Positions 26,375 through 35,023 of a DNA stretch of 64,000 nt are shown here, piece by piece. Made by a program: the position numbers and the translations under genes. The stretch's first letter is position 1, and each line of letters opens with the position of its first letter. The notes below the pieces were generated by a model. It saw only the letters and a program-made list of their open reading frames with translations, did not search any database and was not told the DNA's origin. The stretch comes from Gemmatimonadales bacterium. Its GTDB lineage: Bacteria > Gemmatimonadota > Gemmatimonadetes > Longimicrobiales > Gaopeijiaceae. The stretch spans positions 398,001-462,000 of the forward strand of contig CP070829.1 of assembly GCA_020344755.1 (NCBI GenBank), in the 5' to 3' direction.

Positions 26375-26468
26375 CTCGCGCTCCTCCTGTGACGCAAGTC
26401 GGAGCCACGCTCACACGCACATCCCGACTGCTTCTCGGTACGCGGCACACCCGCGCCGTGTGTGACCT
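26375..26468 (-). promoter_or_regulatory. Structured 5' leader of the downstream csp gene
   Basis: Aligned with the leader of the other csp gene, it keeps two hairpins: AGTCGG/CCGACT with a 21-base loop (26397-26402 with 26424-26429), and a CGCGG/CCGCG stem higher up, plus the flanks GGTCACAC and AAGCAG. Conservation of pairing in both copies suggests an RNA control element. Confidence 0.6.
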
Positions 26469-26642
26469 CGCCGAGGCCACGGATCGACAGGTCGGCCTCC
26501 GGAGCCGGCCTCGGTGAACGCCCTGGCGAGCGATGCACCCGGCTCCGCGCCTCCCGGCAGACTGAAGCGAGACGCGTCGGCTGTCAACGAAAATCCCTGT
26601 GCCGCAGGATCGGCGACCCTGGCGCCTGCCTGAAACGAGAAA
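26469..26642. other. Spacer between the csp units, promoter region with one inverted repeat
   Basis: No gene is visible. On the minus strand this must hold the promoter of the downstream csp gene. It contains a perfect 8-bp inverted repeat, CCGAGGCC (26471-26478) with GGCCTCGG (26507-26514), whose role is unknown. I see no further motif. Confidence 0.4.
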
Positions 26643-26670
26643 GGGGCCGGCCCCCGAAGGAGCCGACCCC
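26643..26670 (-). terminator. Rho-independent terminator of the upstream csp gene
   Basis: Stem of nine pairs (one G-U) with a TTCG-type loop, followed on the minus strand by TTTCTCGTTTC. It lies 29 nt after the csp stop at 26699. Confidence 0.8.
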
Positions 26671-26698
26671 GATGTCGACGACCGAAGTCGCGGCCGGA

Positions 26699-26905
26699 TC
26701 AGACCCGGATCACGTTCTCCGCCGCGGGCCCCTTGGGCCCGTCGACAATGTCGAACTCCACGGACTCACCCTCGGCCAGGCTCTTGAAGCCGTCCATCTG
26801 GATGGCGCTGTGGTGAACAAAGCAATCCTTGCTCCCGTCCTCCGGAGTGATGAACCCGAAACCCTTCTGATCGTTGAACCACTTCACGGTTCCCTTCGTA
26901 CGCAT
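26699..26905 (-). CDS. Cold-shock protein (CspA family), second copy
   Basis: A 68-residue OB-fold protein with RNP1 KGFGFITPE and RNP2 DCFVHHSAI. Compared with the neighbour at 26168-26374 it differs at a few sites (for example Asn/Asp for Ser/Glu after KWF, and FDIVDGPKG for FEIVEGAKG). Start ATG 26905 with AGGAG upstream. It is transcribed first, then a terminator, then the second copy from its own promoter, so the pair arose by tandem duplication including leaders. Confidence 0.97.
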   Translation of the reverse strand: MRTKGTVKWFNDQKGFGFITPEDGSKDCFVHHSAIQMDGFKSLAEGESVEFDIVDGPKGPAAENVIRV

Positions 26906-27000
26906 CGATGCGCTCCTGTGCAGTGCAAGTCGGAGCCACGATGAACCGTACTTCCCGACTGCTGCTTTTGCGCGGCAACCCCCGCGCTGAGGTGTGACCA
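26906..27000 (-). promoter_or_regulatory. Structured 5' leader of the upstream csp gene
   Basis: Contains the same two stems as the other csp leader: AGTCGG/CCGACT with a 21-base loop (26928-26933 with 26955-26960), and GCGCGG/CCGCGC higher up, flanked by AAGCAG and GGTCACAC. Loop length is identical while loop sequence differs. Confidence 0.6.
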
Positions 27001-27022
27001 ACCGCGGCCACAAATCTGATCG

Positions 27023-27056
27023 GGGCGGCGATCTTCGACGATCCAGATCGTCGCCC
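27023..27056 (-). terminator. Possible terminator of the GH53 gene
   Basis: An 11-bp stem with one G-U pair (27023-27033 with 27046-27056) and a 12-base loop, followed on the minus strand by CGATCAGATTTGTGG. It lies between the GH53 stop and the csp leader. Confidence 0.5.
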
Positions 27057-27162
27057 GGAGAAATTGTCTGCGCCTCCGGCAAACCCATGCCCGAACGCCT
27101 CGGAAAACGGTCGCCACATCGCGCGGATACGTCAATGCCTAACCGCTTCGGACCGTCCTCGC

Positions 27163-28245
27163 TCACTCCCGCCGCTTGAACCTGTCGAAGACCGTGATCA
27201 CGGGGCGGACCTCGCAATCGGCATCGAAGTAGTCCCGGTCGCAGGCGCTTGCAGGCTCCCACCAGAAGATCCCCTTCACCCGGCGGTCCGAGATACCCAG
27301 GAGAGTCTCGTTCACCGCTTCGAGGAAGGCCTTGCGGGGCCCGCCCGGAAGGTCTTCCGGGAACGGGGGACGCGGGTTGTCCCGGTATTCGTGTGGCCGG
27401 TACCCGGCTTCCACCAGGATGATATCCTTGTCCGGGTAATGGTCCAGGAGGGAGAGGACGTTGTCCCGCAGCTCGATGAGGGTCCCGTGCCACCAGGGGT
27501 AGTACGAGAGACCGATGATGTCGTACGGAATCCCGTAAGAGTGGAACCGGTCGTAGAAGGCTTTGGCCCCCGGGGTGTCGGCCCCATTGTCATAGTGCAG
27601 CATGATGAGCGGGCGCGCCTCCTGGCCTCGGCCCGCGTCGATGCCGTCCAGCCCCGCCTTGAAGAGACGAGCGAAGTTGTCCCAGTGGTCCGGGAGGCGG
27701 CCCAGGGGCCACATCATCCCGTTCCGCACCTCGTTTCCGATCTGAACCATCTCCGGCATCACCCCGGCCTCCCGGAACGCGCGGATCGTCTCCCGGGTGT
27801 ACGCGAAGACCGAGTCCGCCAGCACGTCGATGTCCGTCGTGTCCCATGCGGCGGGGGCCCACTGCTGCTGCGGGTCCGCCCAGTGGTCCGCGTAGTGGTA
27901 GTCCAGCAGGAACCGGAAGCCTCGTGCCTTCGCATCCTGTGCGAGGGCGATGGTGTACTCCAGGTCGTTCGGGAGCCGATCGGGAGAGTGGAAGAGCCGG
28001 AGGCGGATCCAGTCGTATCCGTGGTCCCGGAAGATGTCCAGGCCCGGCCGGACCACTCCGTTCTCCTTGAATTGGATCCCGCGGGTCTCCTCGGCCCATT
28101 TGAGAAAGGAGAGGTCGGCACCCACGGCGTAGGTGAGCGTGACTCCCAGGGTGTCCGCCCCAACTTGCTGGGAGCGGGTCGGGGCTGCGACGAAGACCAC
28201 CAGGGACGGGACCAGCCAGAACGCGGTGGGAAGGCGTGCAGTCAT
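27163..28245 (-). CDS. Arabinogalactan endo-beta-1,4-galactanase (GH53)
   Basis: A 360-residue secreted glycoside hydrolase family 53 enzyme, which cuts beta-1,4-galactan (pectin side chains or related). The signal is [28 protein letters not shown]53 blocks follow: [46 protein letters not shown] with acid/base Glu172, [20 protein letters not shown] and ILVEAGY with nucleophile Glu279. Length is normal. It stands alone, without a sugar transporter or galactosidase nearby, so its regulation is not evident. Confidence 0.93.
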   Translation of the reverse strand: MTARLPTAFWLVPSLVVFVAAPTRSQQVGADTLGVTLTYAVGADLSFLKWAEETRGIQFKENGVVRPGLDIFRDHGYDWIRLRLFHSPDRLPNDLEYTIALAQDAKARGFRFLLDYHYADHWADPQQQWAPAAWDTTDIDVLADSVFAYTRETIRAFREAGVMPEMVQIGNEVRNGMMWPLGRLPDHWDNFARLFKAGLDGIDAGRGQEARPLIMLHYDNGADTPGAKAFYDRFHSYGIPYDIIGLSYYPWWHGTLIELRDNVLSLLDHYPDKDIILVEAGYRPHEYRDNPRPPFPEDLPGGPRKAFLEAVNETLLGISDRRVKGIFWWEPASACDRDYFDADCEVRPVITVFDRFKRRE

Positions 28246-28328
28246 GGGTCATGGACTCCGTGCATGTCGGCGAGTTCGAGGGCTCGAGCGGTGCCGTCTC
28301 CGGACCGGCCGTCCGTCGGCATGAGGTC

Positions 28329-28754
28329 TCAATCCAGGTCCGGGCCGTCCTGGGGCTCTCCCCCGGAGCTGGACGACGCGCCATAGAAGGTGAGAAGCGC
28401 CACCGCAGCCGCGGAGACTCCCACGGACAGGTAGGCCACCGGAAGGAAGAGGAGATCCAGCAACTCCTGTTCGGTGAGTCGGGACGCGGCAAATGCGGCA
28501 AGGGTCAGCACCGCGCTGGCCAGGGCCGTCTGCCAGAGTTCCAGGCCGTAGGCCGGGGGCCAATCGGGAGACTCCCGGGATCGGCGTCGATGAAGGGGCC
28601 AGACCAGGATCGACCACGGGAAGATCACCAGCGAGGCCAGGGCCCCCAGGGGGAGGCCCACGAGCACGGCGGCCAGCATCGCACCGGCCCAGAGGATCGG
28701 TTCAACGGGTTTCGACACCGTTCCTACTCGCTCCTCGGGAGGCCGCAGTGCCAT
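28329..28754 (-). CDS. Small membrane protein, unknown
   Basis: About 141 residues from ATG 28754, with four likely spans (ILWAGAMLAAVLVGLPLGAL; ASLVIFPWSILVW; TALASAVLTLAAFAAS; LLFLPVAYLSVGVSAAAVALLTF). The tail is acidic and polar (SSSSGGEPQDGPDLD). I recognise no family. It follows the DUF2834 gene in the same direction with 68 nt between. Confidence 0.55.
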   Translation of the reverse strand: MALRPPEERVGTVSKPVEPILWAGAMLAAVLVGLPLGALASLVIFPWSILVWPLHRRRSRESPDWPPAYGLELWQTALASAVLTLAAFAASRLTEQELLDLLFLPVAYLSVGVSAAAVALLTFYGASSSSGGEPQDGPDLD

Positions 28755-28822
28755 GGATGGCAACGAGGCGCTGGAAGCATGCGCAGTTCCTCGAAGAAGA
28801 AGAGAATCGGGCGGGTGGCTCG

Positions 28823-29137
28823 TCAGGCCTGATCCCCGATCCGACCCTCCCGGGCCCAGAGGAAGAGTGGCAAGGCACAGGACAGGCCGATGGTGAAGGT
28901 CACCACCGGAAAAGGCCACCAACGGGCCAACCCCACCCGCCGACTCTCCCGGAACGACCAGAGCAGGAACACCACGGCGCTGAGGGTGATGTCGCCGGTG
29001 AGGCCCCGCGGCGCGGGATCCGAGAGAAGCTGCCGCATCCACACGTCGATGCCGGCCCCTTCCAGGATCAGTGACCCGAAGAGGAGATAGGGCACCACGG
29101 CCCCGACGATGGCCAGCACAAGGTAGGTCTTACGCAT
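28823..29137 (-). CDS. DUF2834 family membrane protein
   Basis: A 104-residue protein from ATG 29137 with three spans. RKTYLVLAIVGAVVPYLLFGSLILEGAGIDV, then a loop with the acidic DITLSAVVFLLWSF, then FTIGLSCALPLFLWARE. The arrangement PY-x-x-F ... GLD-like ... D-x-x-x-S-A-V-V and a final ALPLFLWARE matches DUF2834, whose function is unknown. A TTG at 29158 gives a slightly longer start and is less likely. Confidence 0.75.
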   Translation of the reverse strand: MRKTYLVLAIVGAVVPYLLFGSLILEGAGIDVWMRQLLSDPAPRGLTGDITLSAVVFLLWSFRESRRVGLARWWPFPVVTFTIGLSCALPLFLWAREGRIGDQA

Positions 29138-29240
29138 GATCCCATCCGTTCCGTTCAATGGTGAAGTGGAGGGTCGTGGGCGCGGTCGACCGAGCCGTTT
29201 CGGGCGTCACTCCGGGGGAGGCCGAGTCGCTCCCGAACGC

Positions 29241-30719
29241 TCAGCGGGCGAAGTTCCATCGGGGTAGTCGGGCCTCGGTTCGGGACTCCATCACCTCACG
29301 GGCACGAGCCACCACCTCGGGGTGCTCGTCGGCTACGTCACGGCTCTCCCCCGGATCCGACTCCAGGTCGTAGAGCTCGATGGGAGCCTCCGCATTGTCA
29401 TGCCCGCCGAGGCGCACAGCCTTCCACTGCCCCATGCGTACGGCTTGAGCCCCGTTCCAGAGCCCGTGGTACTCCCAGTAGAGATGGTCGTGCACCTGCT
29501 GGTTCGACTCCCCCAGGAGGGCGGGAAGGAACGACACCCCATCGATGGCCGCCGGAGGGTCCACACCCACCAGTCCGGCGAAGGTGGGCATCATGTCCCA
29601 GAAGGCGGACACGTGCGCGCTGACCGATCCGGGCTCGATTCGTCCGGGCCACCGCGCGATGAGGGGTACCCGGATGCCCCCCTCGTAGACGGAGCCCTTC
29701 AGACCCCGAAGCCCGGCCGTGCTCTGGAAGTACTCGGCGTCTACACCCCCGGTGTAGGTCGTGCCGTTGTCACTGGAGAAGAACACCACCGTGTTCTCGT
29801 CCAGCCCGAGTTCCGTGAGCTTCACCATGATGCGGCCGATGTGCGCGTCCATGCGGGTGATCATGGCCGCATAGGCGGACAGGGGCCGGTAGTGGGGGAG
29901 GTAGCTCCGGTCTCCCAGGTACGGCTCCTCCTCGAAGGCTCCCTCGTATTCCGCCAGGGCGGAGTCGGGCACCTGGAGCGCGAGGTGCGGGACCGTGAAG
30001 GGTAGGTAGAGGAAGAACGGCTCGTCCTGGTGCCGTTCCAGGAAGACCAGGGCGTCGTCGGCCATGACGTCCAACGAGTACTCCGTCCCCTGATACTCCC
30101 CGTATTGGCTCGGGTCGGAAGGATCGTCGCCCTGGAAGCGTTGGTGAGGGGAGAAGGAGGGGTTGTCCAGCTCCACCCGCTCACCGTTTCGCCACAGGTG
30201 GGTGGGATAGAAGTTGTGGGCCAGCTGTTGATCCAGGTATCCGAAGAAGTAGTCGAAGCCCTGGAAGCGGGGCTGGCCCTTCGAGAGGCGCCCTCCCAGA
30301 CCCCACTTCCCGATCACACCGGTGACGTAGCCCGCCTCCTGGAGCATGGTGCCCACGGTGAGGGTGCCTGAGTCCAGCGGCATCTGGCCCAGCTCGTCCG
30401 GATCCGGATAGCCTCCCACCTCGAAGTTGTCCCGGATCTGCCCATGCCCCGTGTGAAGCCCCGTCAGGAGGGTCCCACGGGACGGGGCACAGACCGGGCT
30501 TCCCGCGTAGTGGTCGGTGAAGCGCATCCCCTCCGCCGCCATCCGATCCAGGTTGGGGGTGCGAATCCGGGTCTGACCGTACGCGCCCACCTCCCCGTAC
30601 CCCAGGTCGTCGGCGAGCATGTAGATGATGTTGGGCGGGCGGGACTCTTCCTCGGGCCCGCAACCACCCGCCAGGGCCACCAGGGCCAGAATGCCGGTGA
30701 GCTCCGCTCTCCACTTCAA
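29241..30719 (-). CDS. Sulfatase (arylsulfatase family), lipoprotein-like
   Basis: A 492-residue alkaline-phosphatase-superfamily sulfatase. The TTG at 30719 follows GGAGG by 8 nt; it gives the signal TGILALVALAGGCGPEE. The active site C-x-P-S-R is CAPSRGTLLTG with Cys77, the residue converted to formylglycine by an FGE or anSME. Metal ligands are MLADDLG near residue 36, and FFSSDNGT later. HxD-type blocks KWGLGG and the HGGxR-like VPLIARWPGR are typical of N-sulfoglucosamine or arylsulfatases. Probable outer-surface role in polysaccharide desulfation; the substrate is open. Confidence 0.92.
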   Translation of the reverse strand: MKWRAELTGILALVALAGGCGPEEESRPPNIIYMLADDLGYGEVGAYGQTRIRTPNLDRMAAEGMRFTDHYAGSPVCAPSRGTLLTGLHTGHGQIRDNFEVGGYPDPDELGQMPLDSGTLTVGTMLQEAGYVTGVIGKWGLGGRLSKGQPRFQGFDYFFGYLDQQLAHNFYPTHLWRNGERVELDNPSFSPHQRFQGDDPSDPSQYGEYQGTEYSLDVMADDALVFLERHQDEPFFLYLPFTVPHLALQVPDSALAEYEGAFEEEPYLGDRSYLPHYRPLSAYAAMITRMDAHIGRIMVKLTELGLDENTVVFFSSDNGTTYTGGVDAEYFQSTAGLRGLKGSVYEGGIRVPLIARWPGRIEPGSVSAHVSAFWDMMPTFAGLVGVDPPAAIDGVSFLPALLGESNQQVHDHLYWEYHGLWNGAQAVRMGQWKAVRLGGHDNAEAPIELYDLESDPGESRDVADEHPEVVARAREVMESRTEARLPRWNFAR

Positions 30720-31033
30720 GGGAAAGGCCTCCGTCGAGGGGACACGATCTCCCGCAAGGATAGACCGGCCCTTCCATTCACGCGACCGGACCGAGCCTGC
30801 CGTGGGGTCGGGGACGCGACCCTCGGGGGCAATTCGGACCCTTTTCACGCTCGCACCGGCAAAAATGTCCCCCCGCCGGAAAAAAATTCCTTGCACCGGC
30901 TCTCCACCGGTTTTGAGCTTTGAGTAGGCGGGTGCGCGCAGAAGTCCCTAGAAGGGCACCTGTCGAAGGCTGCACCCCGAGGACCGCAAGCCGGGGTATC
31001 GACCCCGATCCGTATCAGGCAGGAGCCGTTGGA
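30720..31033. other. Divergent spacer between the sulfatase and the PKD lipoprotein
   Basis: No gene is visible in these 314 nt. It holds two A-rich tracts near 30860-30890, set among ACCGG-type repeats (30855, 30895, 30906), and a GC-rich leader up to the +-strand start. Promoters for both genes should lie here, but I cannot identify -35/-10 pairs with confidence. Confidence 0.4.
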
Positions 31034-33196
31034 ATGAGTACCCGTCTTCCCCCCGCACCGTCGTACAGGACGGCCATCATGGCCGGCTTGGTCCTTGGCC
31101 TGATCTCGGCGTGCGGAGATCCCGTGACCAGCCCCGACGAGACGGGTCCAGAGCCCCCGCCTGTCGCCCTCAGTCACGACGAGTACAGCGAATCCCAGGG
31201 GATCTACCGCATCCCCTACATCGATGGGGCTTCGCTGACGGTCGCCTCGGATGCGCACGACCACGTGCCCGCGAGCCAGGTCGACCTGGTGGGAGTAGAG
31301 GTCGGTGGGGAGATCGTCGCCGCGGCCTCCGGGACTATTCGGGCCATCGTCGACCGTCACGGGAACGACGGGCAGGCCGGCGACGGACTCTCCGCCGACG
31401 GCTCGGAGGCCCACGATGACGGAGCCGAGCACGGCTGCGTGGACGATGACACCGTGATCGGTTCCTGCGCCGACTACAACAACTACGTCTGGATCGAGCA
31501 CCCCAACGGGGAATGGACCCGGTACACCCACTTCGCCACTGGAAGTGTCGCAGCGAACGGGTGGAGCGCAGGGGACTGGGTCGAGGCTGGGCAAGTCCTG
31601 GGGACGGAAGGAGACGTGGGCGCCGCTTCCGGCCCCGGGCTCCAGTTCGAGGTGGGGGTGCCGGATGATCCGGATGCGGCGGAGCCGTTCCAGTCGCTCG
31701 GGGGCGCCATGACCCCGGACTTCGGCGAGAACGTACTCCCCCTAACCTGTGGCCTTGCCGACCTGCAGTACGCGACCGGGGAGACCCACACCGCCATTCC
31801 GTGCGCCCATCAGCCGCCCACCGCCGACGCCGGAGGGCCCTACGAGGTGGACGAGGGCTATGTGGTCCCGCTGGACGGGTCCGGTAGTGTCGACCCCGAG
31901 GGCCTGCCTCTCACCTTTTCCTGGGCGCCTGCGGACCTCATGGACGACCCCTCGCTGGAGCGCCCCATGTTCCGGGGAGTGGACGACGGGGAGATCCCGG
32001 TCATCCTCACGGTCTACGACCAGGTCGAGGCGCTTTCCGCCAGCGCGGAGGCCTCGGTGAACGTCCTGAACGTTGCGCCGGACGTCTGGATCCCAGAAGA
32101 CCAGGTGACCGAGATCGTGGAGGGCCAGACCCTCCGTGTCAGGGCGAGCTTCGGTGACCCCGGGCTCGACGACGCACCCTTCACCGCGGTGGTCCAGTGC
32201 CACGACGTGGAGGGTTACGATGCCACGGTGGACGGCACGGTGGACTTCGCGGCTGCAGACGGAAGGCTGGAGGGGACGGTGACGGCGGCGTGTCCGTATG
32301 GAGACACCAGCCAGTCCGGCGATCCCTCCGAGGGAACCTTCACCGTGACCGTCACCGTGACCGACAAGGACGGAGGCGAGGGAAGCGCCTCCTTCGAGGT
32401 CGCGGTTCTCAACGAGGCGCCCAGCCCGTCGGTGCGGTCGAGGCGCGCCACGATGGTGAACGGCAATCCCACCTTCCTCCTTTCTGTTGGGGGTACGCTG
32501 CCCCTGGCCGCCCGGGTTACCGATCCGGGGAGTGACGACTTGATGCTCCTGCTGGATTGGGCCGACGGGGAGACGGAGACGGGCAGCTACTTGCTGGATC
32601 CTCCCAATCGCGACCCCTTCCCCAGCCCGGACCTGTCACCGCGGGACATCACGGTCCGCACATCCCACCGGTTCTCCGACGCCTGCTACTACCCCGTCCT
32701 TCTGACCGTGTCCGACGAGGACGGGGGAACCGGGATTGCGCTCACACACGTGGTCGTGACCGGCACGGCGCGACGCGTGCAAGGCGCGGGATACTGGATG
32801 ACCCTGTACAGGGGGAACCGAGGGGGATCCCTGGATGAGGCGACCCTGGGCTGCTACCTGCGGATCGCGGGTCACATGTCGGCGGTGTTCGACGAGGAAC
32901 GTACCGGCACCGACAGCTTCGACTCCTCCTCGGACGTCCTGTGGACCAACGACAGCCGGGGCGCGATGGACCAGCTCCTGGACCGCCAACTCCTCACCGC
33001 GTGGCTGAACTTCGCCAACGGGGCGTTGGGTTGGAGCGAAAGGGTGGACACGAACGGCGATGGTGCGGCCGATGCCCTCTTCTGGGAAGCCATCACCGCC
33101 GCCGAGGAAGTACGTCTCGACCCGCGGGCCACCCGGCAGGAGCTCGAGGAGCAGAAGGACATTCTCGAGCGCATCAACGGGATGGACGGGGACTGA
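31034..33196 (+). CDS. Large lipoprotein with degenerate M23-like domain and PKD-type repeats
   Basis: A 720-residue lipoprotein; ATG 31034 follows AGGAG by 8 nt, signal ends LISAC. Residues about 45-235 resemble a LytM/M23 peptidase by layout (VDLVGVEVGGEIVAAASGTIRAIVDRHG; WIEHPNGEWTRYTHF; GDWVEAGQVLGTEGDVG; GPGLQFEV). However the zinc ligands H-x-x-x-D and H-x-H are replaced by A-S-Q-V-D and L-Q-F, so it is unlikely to be catalytic. After residue about 265 come two to three PKD/Ig-like beta-sandwich domains and a helical C-terminal region with LNFANGALGW. Perhaps an envelope scaffold. Confidence 0.75.
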   Translation: MSTRLPPAPSYRTAIMAGLVLGLISACGDPVTSPDETGPEPPPVALSHDEYSESQGIYRIPYIDGASLTVASDAHDHVPASQVDLVGVEVGGEIVAAASGTIRAIVDRHGNDGQAGDGLSADGSEAHDDGAEHGCVDDDTVIGSCADYNNYVWIEHPNGEWTRYTHFATGSVAANGWSAGDWVEAGQVLGTEGDVGAASGPGLQFEVGVPDDPDAAEPFQSLGGAMTPDFGENVLPLTCGLADLQYATGETHTAIPCAHQPPTADAGGPYEVDEGYVVPLDGSGSVDPEGLPLTFSWAPADLMDDPSLERPMFRGVDDGEIPVILTVYDQVEALSASAEASVNVLNVAPDVWIPEDQVTEIVEGQTLRVRASFGDPGLDDAPFTAVVQCHDVEGYDATVDGTVDFAAADGRLEGTVTAACPYGDTSQSGDPSEGTFTVTVTVTDKDGGEGSASFEVAVLNEAPSPSVRSRRATMVNGNPTFLLSVGGTLPLAARVTDPGSDDLMLLLDWADGETETGSYLLDPPNRDPFPSPDLSPRDITVRTSHRFSDACYYPVLLTVSDEDGGTGIALTHVVVTGTARRVQGAGYWMTLYRGNRGGSLDEATLGCYLRIAGHMSAVFDEERTGTDSFDSSSDVLWTNDSRGAMDQLLDRQLLTAWLNFANGALGWSERVDTNGDGAADALFWEAITAAEEVRLDPRATRQELEEQKDILERINGMDGD

Positions 33197-33274
33197 CCGC
33201 GGCCCTGAACCCCTCGCCTCGGCTGGGCTCCGCCGCTCTCTTCGCGGGAGCAGGGCAATGCCGCCCCCGCCCCG

Positions 33275-34009
33275 CTACCGGATCCAGCCCGAGGTATAGA
33301 GGAAGACCCCCCCGCCCGGGTAGCGAACGCTTTCTCCAGGAAGGAGCACCAACACCACGCCCGCCAGCTCCACGGGTACGGCGTCCCCGAATCCACGGGG
33401 GATGCGGGCGTCGTTCAGGTACACCGGCACGCAGCGCCCACGGAGGTTGAAGCAGGGCCCGTCCACCGTGCGCATCACGACCACGCTGGGCCCGCCCCAC
33501 TCCCGAAGGAGCTCGACGAGGCCGTTCCCGCGGGCGGCTTGTCGGAGGATCTCGTCGCGATGGATGGGCCTCACTCGGAGCGAACCCGGGCTCACGCCGA
33601 TGAGGTGTCGGAGCGAGCGCTCCAACGCCAGTCGCTGCTCCACCGTCACCTCGATCCCCTGGATCGGGACGGGGACTCGGCGTACCAAGATGTCCAACCC
33701 GTAGGCCTCGTCCCGGGCCGCCACTGCCAGGAGGTGGGAGCGGAATACGTCGATGCCGAGACCTTCCGCCACCAGGTAGTAGTCGCCGGCGCCGGGTGCG
33801 TTCAGCCGATAGAACCCGAGAGAATCCGATAGCGAGGCCGCCCGCTGGCGCCCGTTGGCGTCCTGCAGGGCCACCAGGACCGCCGGTACCGGGCGGCCCG
33901 CCTCCTCGTCCAGGACCGTGCCCTGGAGGACCTGGGCCCGGACCCAGCCCGGACCGGCCAGGAGCCCGATAACGGCCGCCGCGGTCCACCAGCCCATACT
34001 ACTCTTCAT
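33275..34009 (-). CDS. Secreted carboxypeptidase-regulatory-like domain plus plug-like protein
   Basis: About 244 residues. Signal MKSSMGWWTAAAVIGLLAGPGWVRAQ, then a carboxypeptidase-regulatory-like sandwich (LQGTVLDEEAGRPVPAVLVALQD ... SDSLGFYRLNAPGAGDYYLVAEGLG). The second half (VEQRLALERSLRHLIGVSPGSLRVRP ... VELLREWGGPSVVV ... CFNLRGRCVPVYLND) resembles the plug domain at the start of TonB-dependent receptors. No barrel follows, so it is far shorter than such receptors. It could be a stand-alone surface module. Confidence 0.7.
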   Translation of the reverse strand: MKSSMGWWTAAAVIGLLAGPGWVRAQVLQGTVLDEEAGRPVPAVLVALQDANGRQRAASLSDSLGFYRLNAPGAGDYYLVAEGLGIDVFRSHLLAVAARDEAYGLDILVRRVPVPIQGIEVTVEQRLALERSLRHLIGVSPGSLRVRPIHRDEILRQAARGNGLVELLREWGGPSVVVMRTVDGPCFNLRGRCVPVYLNDARIPRGFGDAVPVELAGVVLVLLPGESVRYPGGGVFLYTSGWIR

Positions 34010-34209
34010 GCGTCGGCCCCTCTCCGTACGGACACCACCCTGTGAGCCCACCACCCACGGTGGTCGCCACCGCCCGGCTTGCAGGATACGGTCTCCGGTC
34101 CGGCCTCACCACACCGAGGTCACGCGTTAAAGGCGTTGCTGAACATCTGTTTATAGTGCATTGAGGATCCTCGCGCGGGTCTGATCCCCCTCCTTCAAGG
34201 AGCCCTCCC

Positions 34210-34821
34210 ATGAAGAAGATCCTGCTCACGGTCGGCGCCACATTGGTGCTGGCAGCCTGCACCGAGACCCCTGCGGACCCGCTTGCGGAGGAGCGGACCC
34301 TCGACCTCCCCACCGCCGCCGCCAAGGCCGGCCAGGACGACCCCGGCCTCTCCGAGACCGAACAGGCGCTCTTGGACGAACTCATGGCGGGGGCCGACAT
34401 GGGCGCCATGCTGAACCGGGACGTGGGCTGCGGAATGCTCACCGGCTTCAGCAACAATGGTCAGTTCGTTGCCTTCGGTGGCCTCTTCCCCACCGAAGGC
34501 CCCAATGGGATCTGCCCCATGGGGAACTTCGAACGGACCAATCCTGACGGAACGATGGACCTTCACATGAAGGGAACCGGGAACTTCTTCCTCGTGGTTT
34601 TCACCCCCTCGGGGTTCTTCCCGTCCGCGGGCTCCAGCGTGAATTGGCGGATCGTGGCGCACGAAGGCGGTGCAAGGACCTTCAATGTCTCCGGGACCCT
34701 GAGCGACGGAAGTCGGGTCCGGGCCCACTTCACAACCACTCCGGACGGCAAGAACCCCCAGGGGAACACGCTCTGGATCGAGAGCCTCGGGTACGTCGTG
34801 GGCGGTCCGGCTCGGCGTTAG
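34210..34821 (+). CDS. Lipoprotein of unknown function
   Basis: A 203-residue lipoprotein with signal MKKILLTVGATLVLAACTE (lipobox LAAC) and a good ribosome site AAGGAG. The mature part is mostly beta (CGMLTGFSNNGQFVAFGGLFPTEG ... FLVVFTPSGFFPSAGS ... GTLSDGSRVRAHF). I recognise no family. An A/T-rich patch with TTTATAGTG (around 34150) lies 60 nt upstream and may hold the promoter. A long hairpin follows the stop. Confidence 0.65.
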   Translation: MKKILLTVGATLVLAACTETPADPLAEERTLDLPTAAAKAGQDDPGLSETEQALLDELMAGADMGAMLNRDVGCGMLTGFSNNGQFVAFGGLFPTEGPNGICPMGNFERTNPDGTMDLHMKGTGNFFLVVFTPSGFFPSAGSSVNWRIVAHEGGARTFNVSGTLSDGSRVRAHFTTTPDGKNPQGNTLWIESLGYVVGGPARR

Positions 34822-34843
34822 ACACGCAGACCCCGGTTCGACG

Positions 34844-34885
34844 CACGCCCCCGGAGGTCGGCATCGCCGGTCTTCCGGGGGCGTG
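34844..34885 (+). terminator. Hairpin after the lipoprotein gene
   Basis: Perfect 12-bp stem (34844-34855 with 34874-34885) and an 18-base loop, 22 nt after the stop. There is no T run, so it may act as a terminator or as 3'-end protection. Confidence 0.5.
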
Positions 34886-35023
34886 GCATATGCAGTCGCC
34901 CCGTCCCCTTCACCAACGACTCGGGGTCCACGGTCCCCCGAGGCGTCGGCTGGCGAAAGCGGACCGGGCACACGATCATCAGGAAGCCCCCTCCCAACTG
35001 GGCTCTGAACCGCAGGTGCTGCC

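Noticed and set aside
30855-30911. Riboswitch before the PKD lipoprotein gene
   Set aside because: ACCGG repeats and A-rich tracts are visible, but no known riboswitch core or consistent stem set could be traced.
31034-33196. Active M23 peptidase
   Set aside because: The zinc-ligand motifs H-x-H and H-x-x-x-D are missing from the aligned positions.
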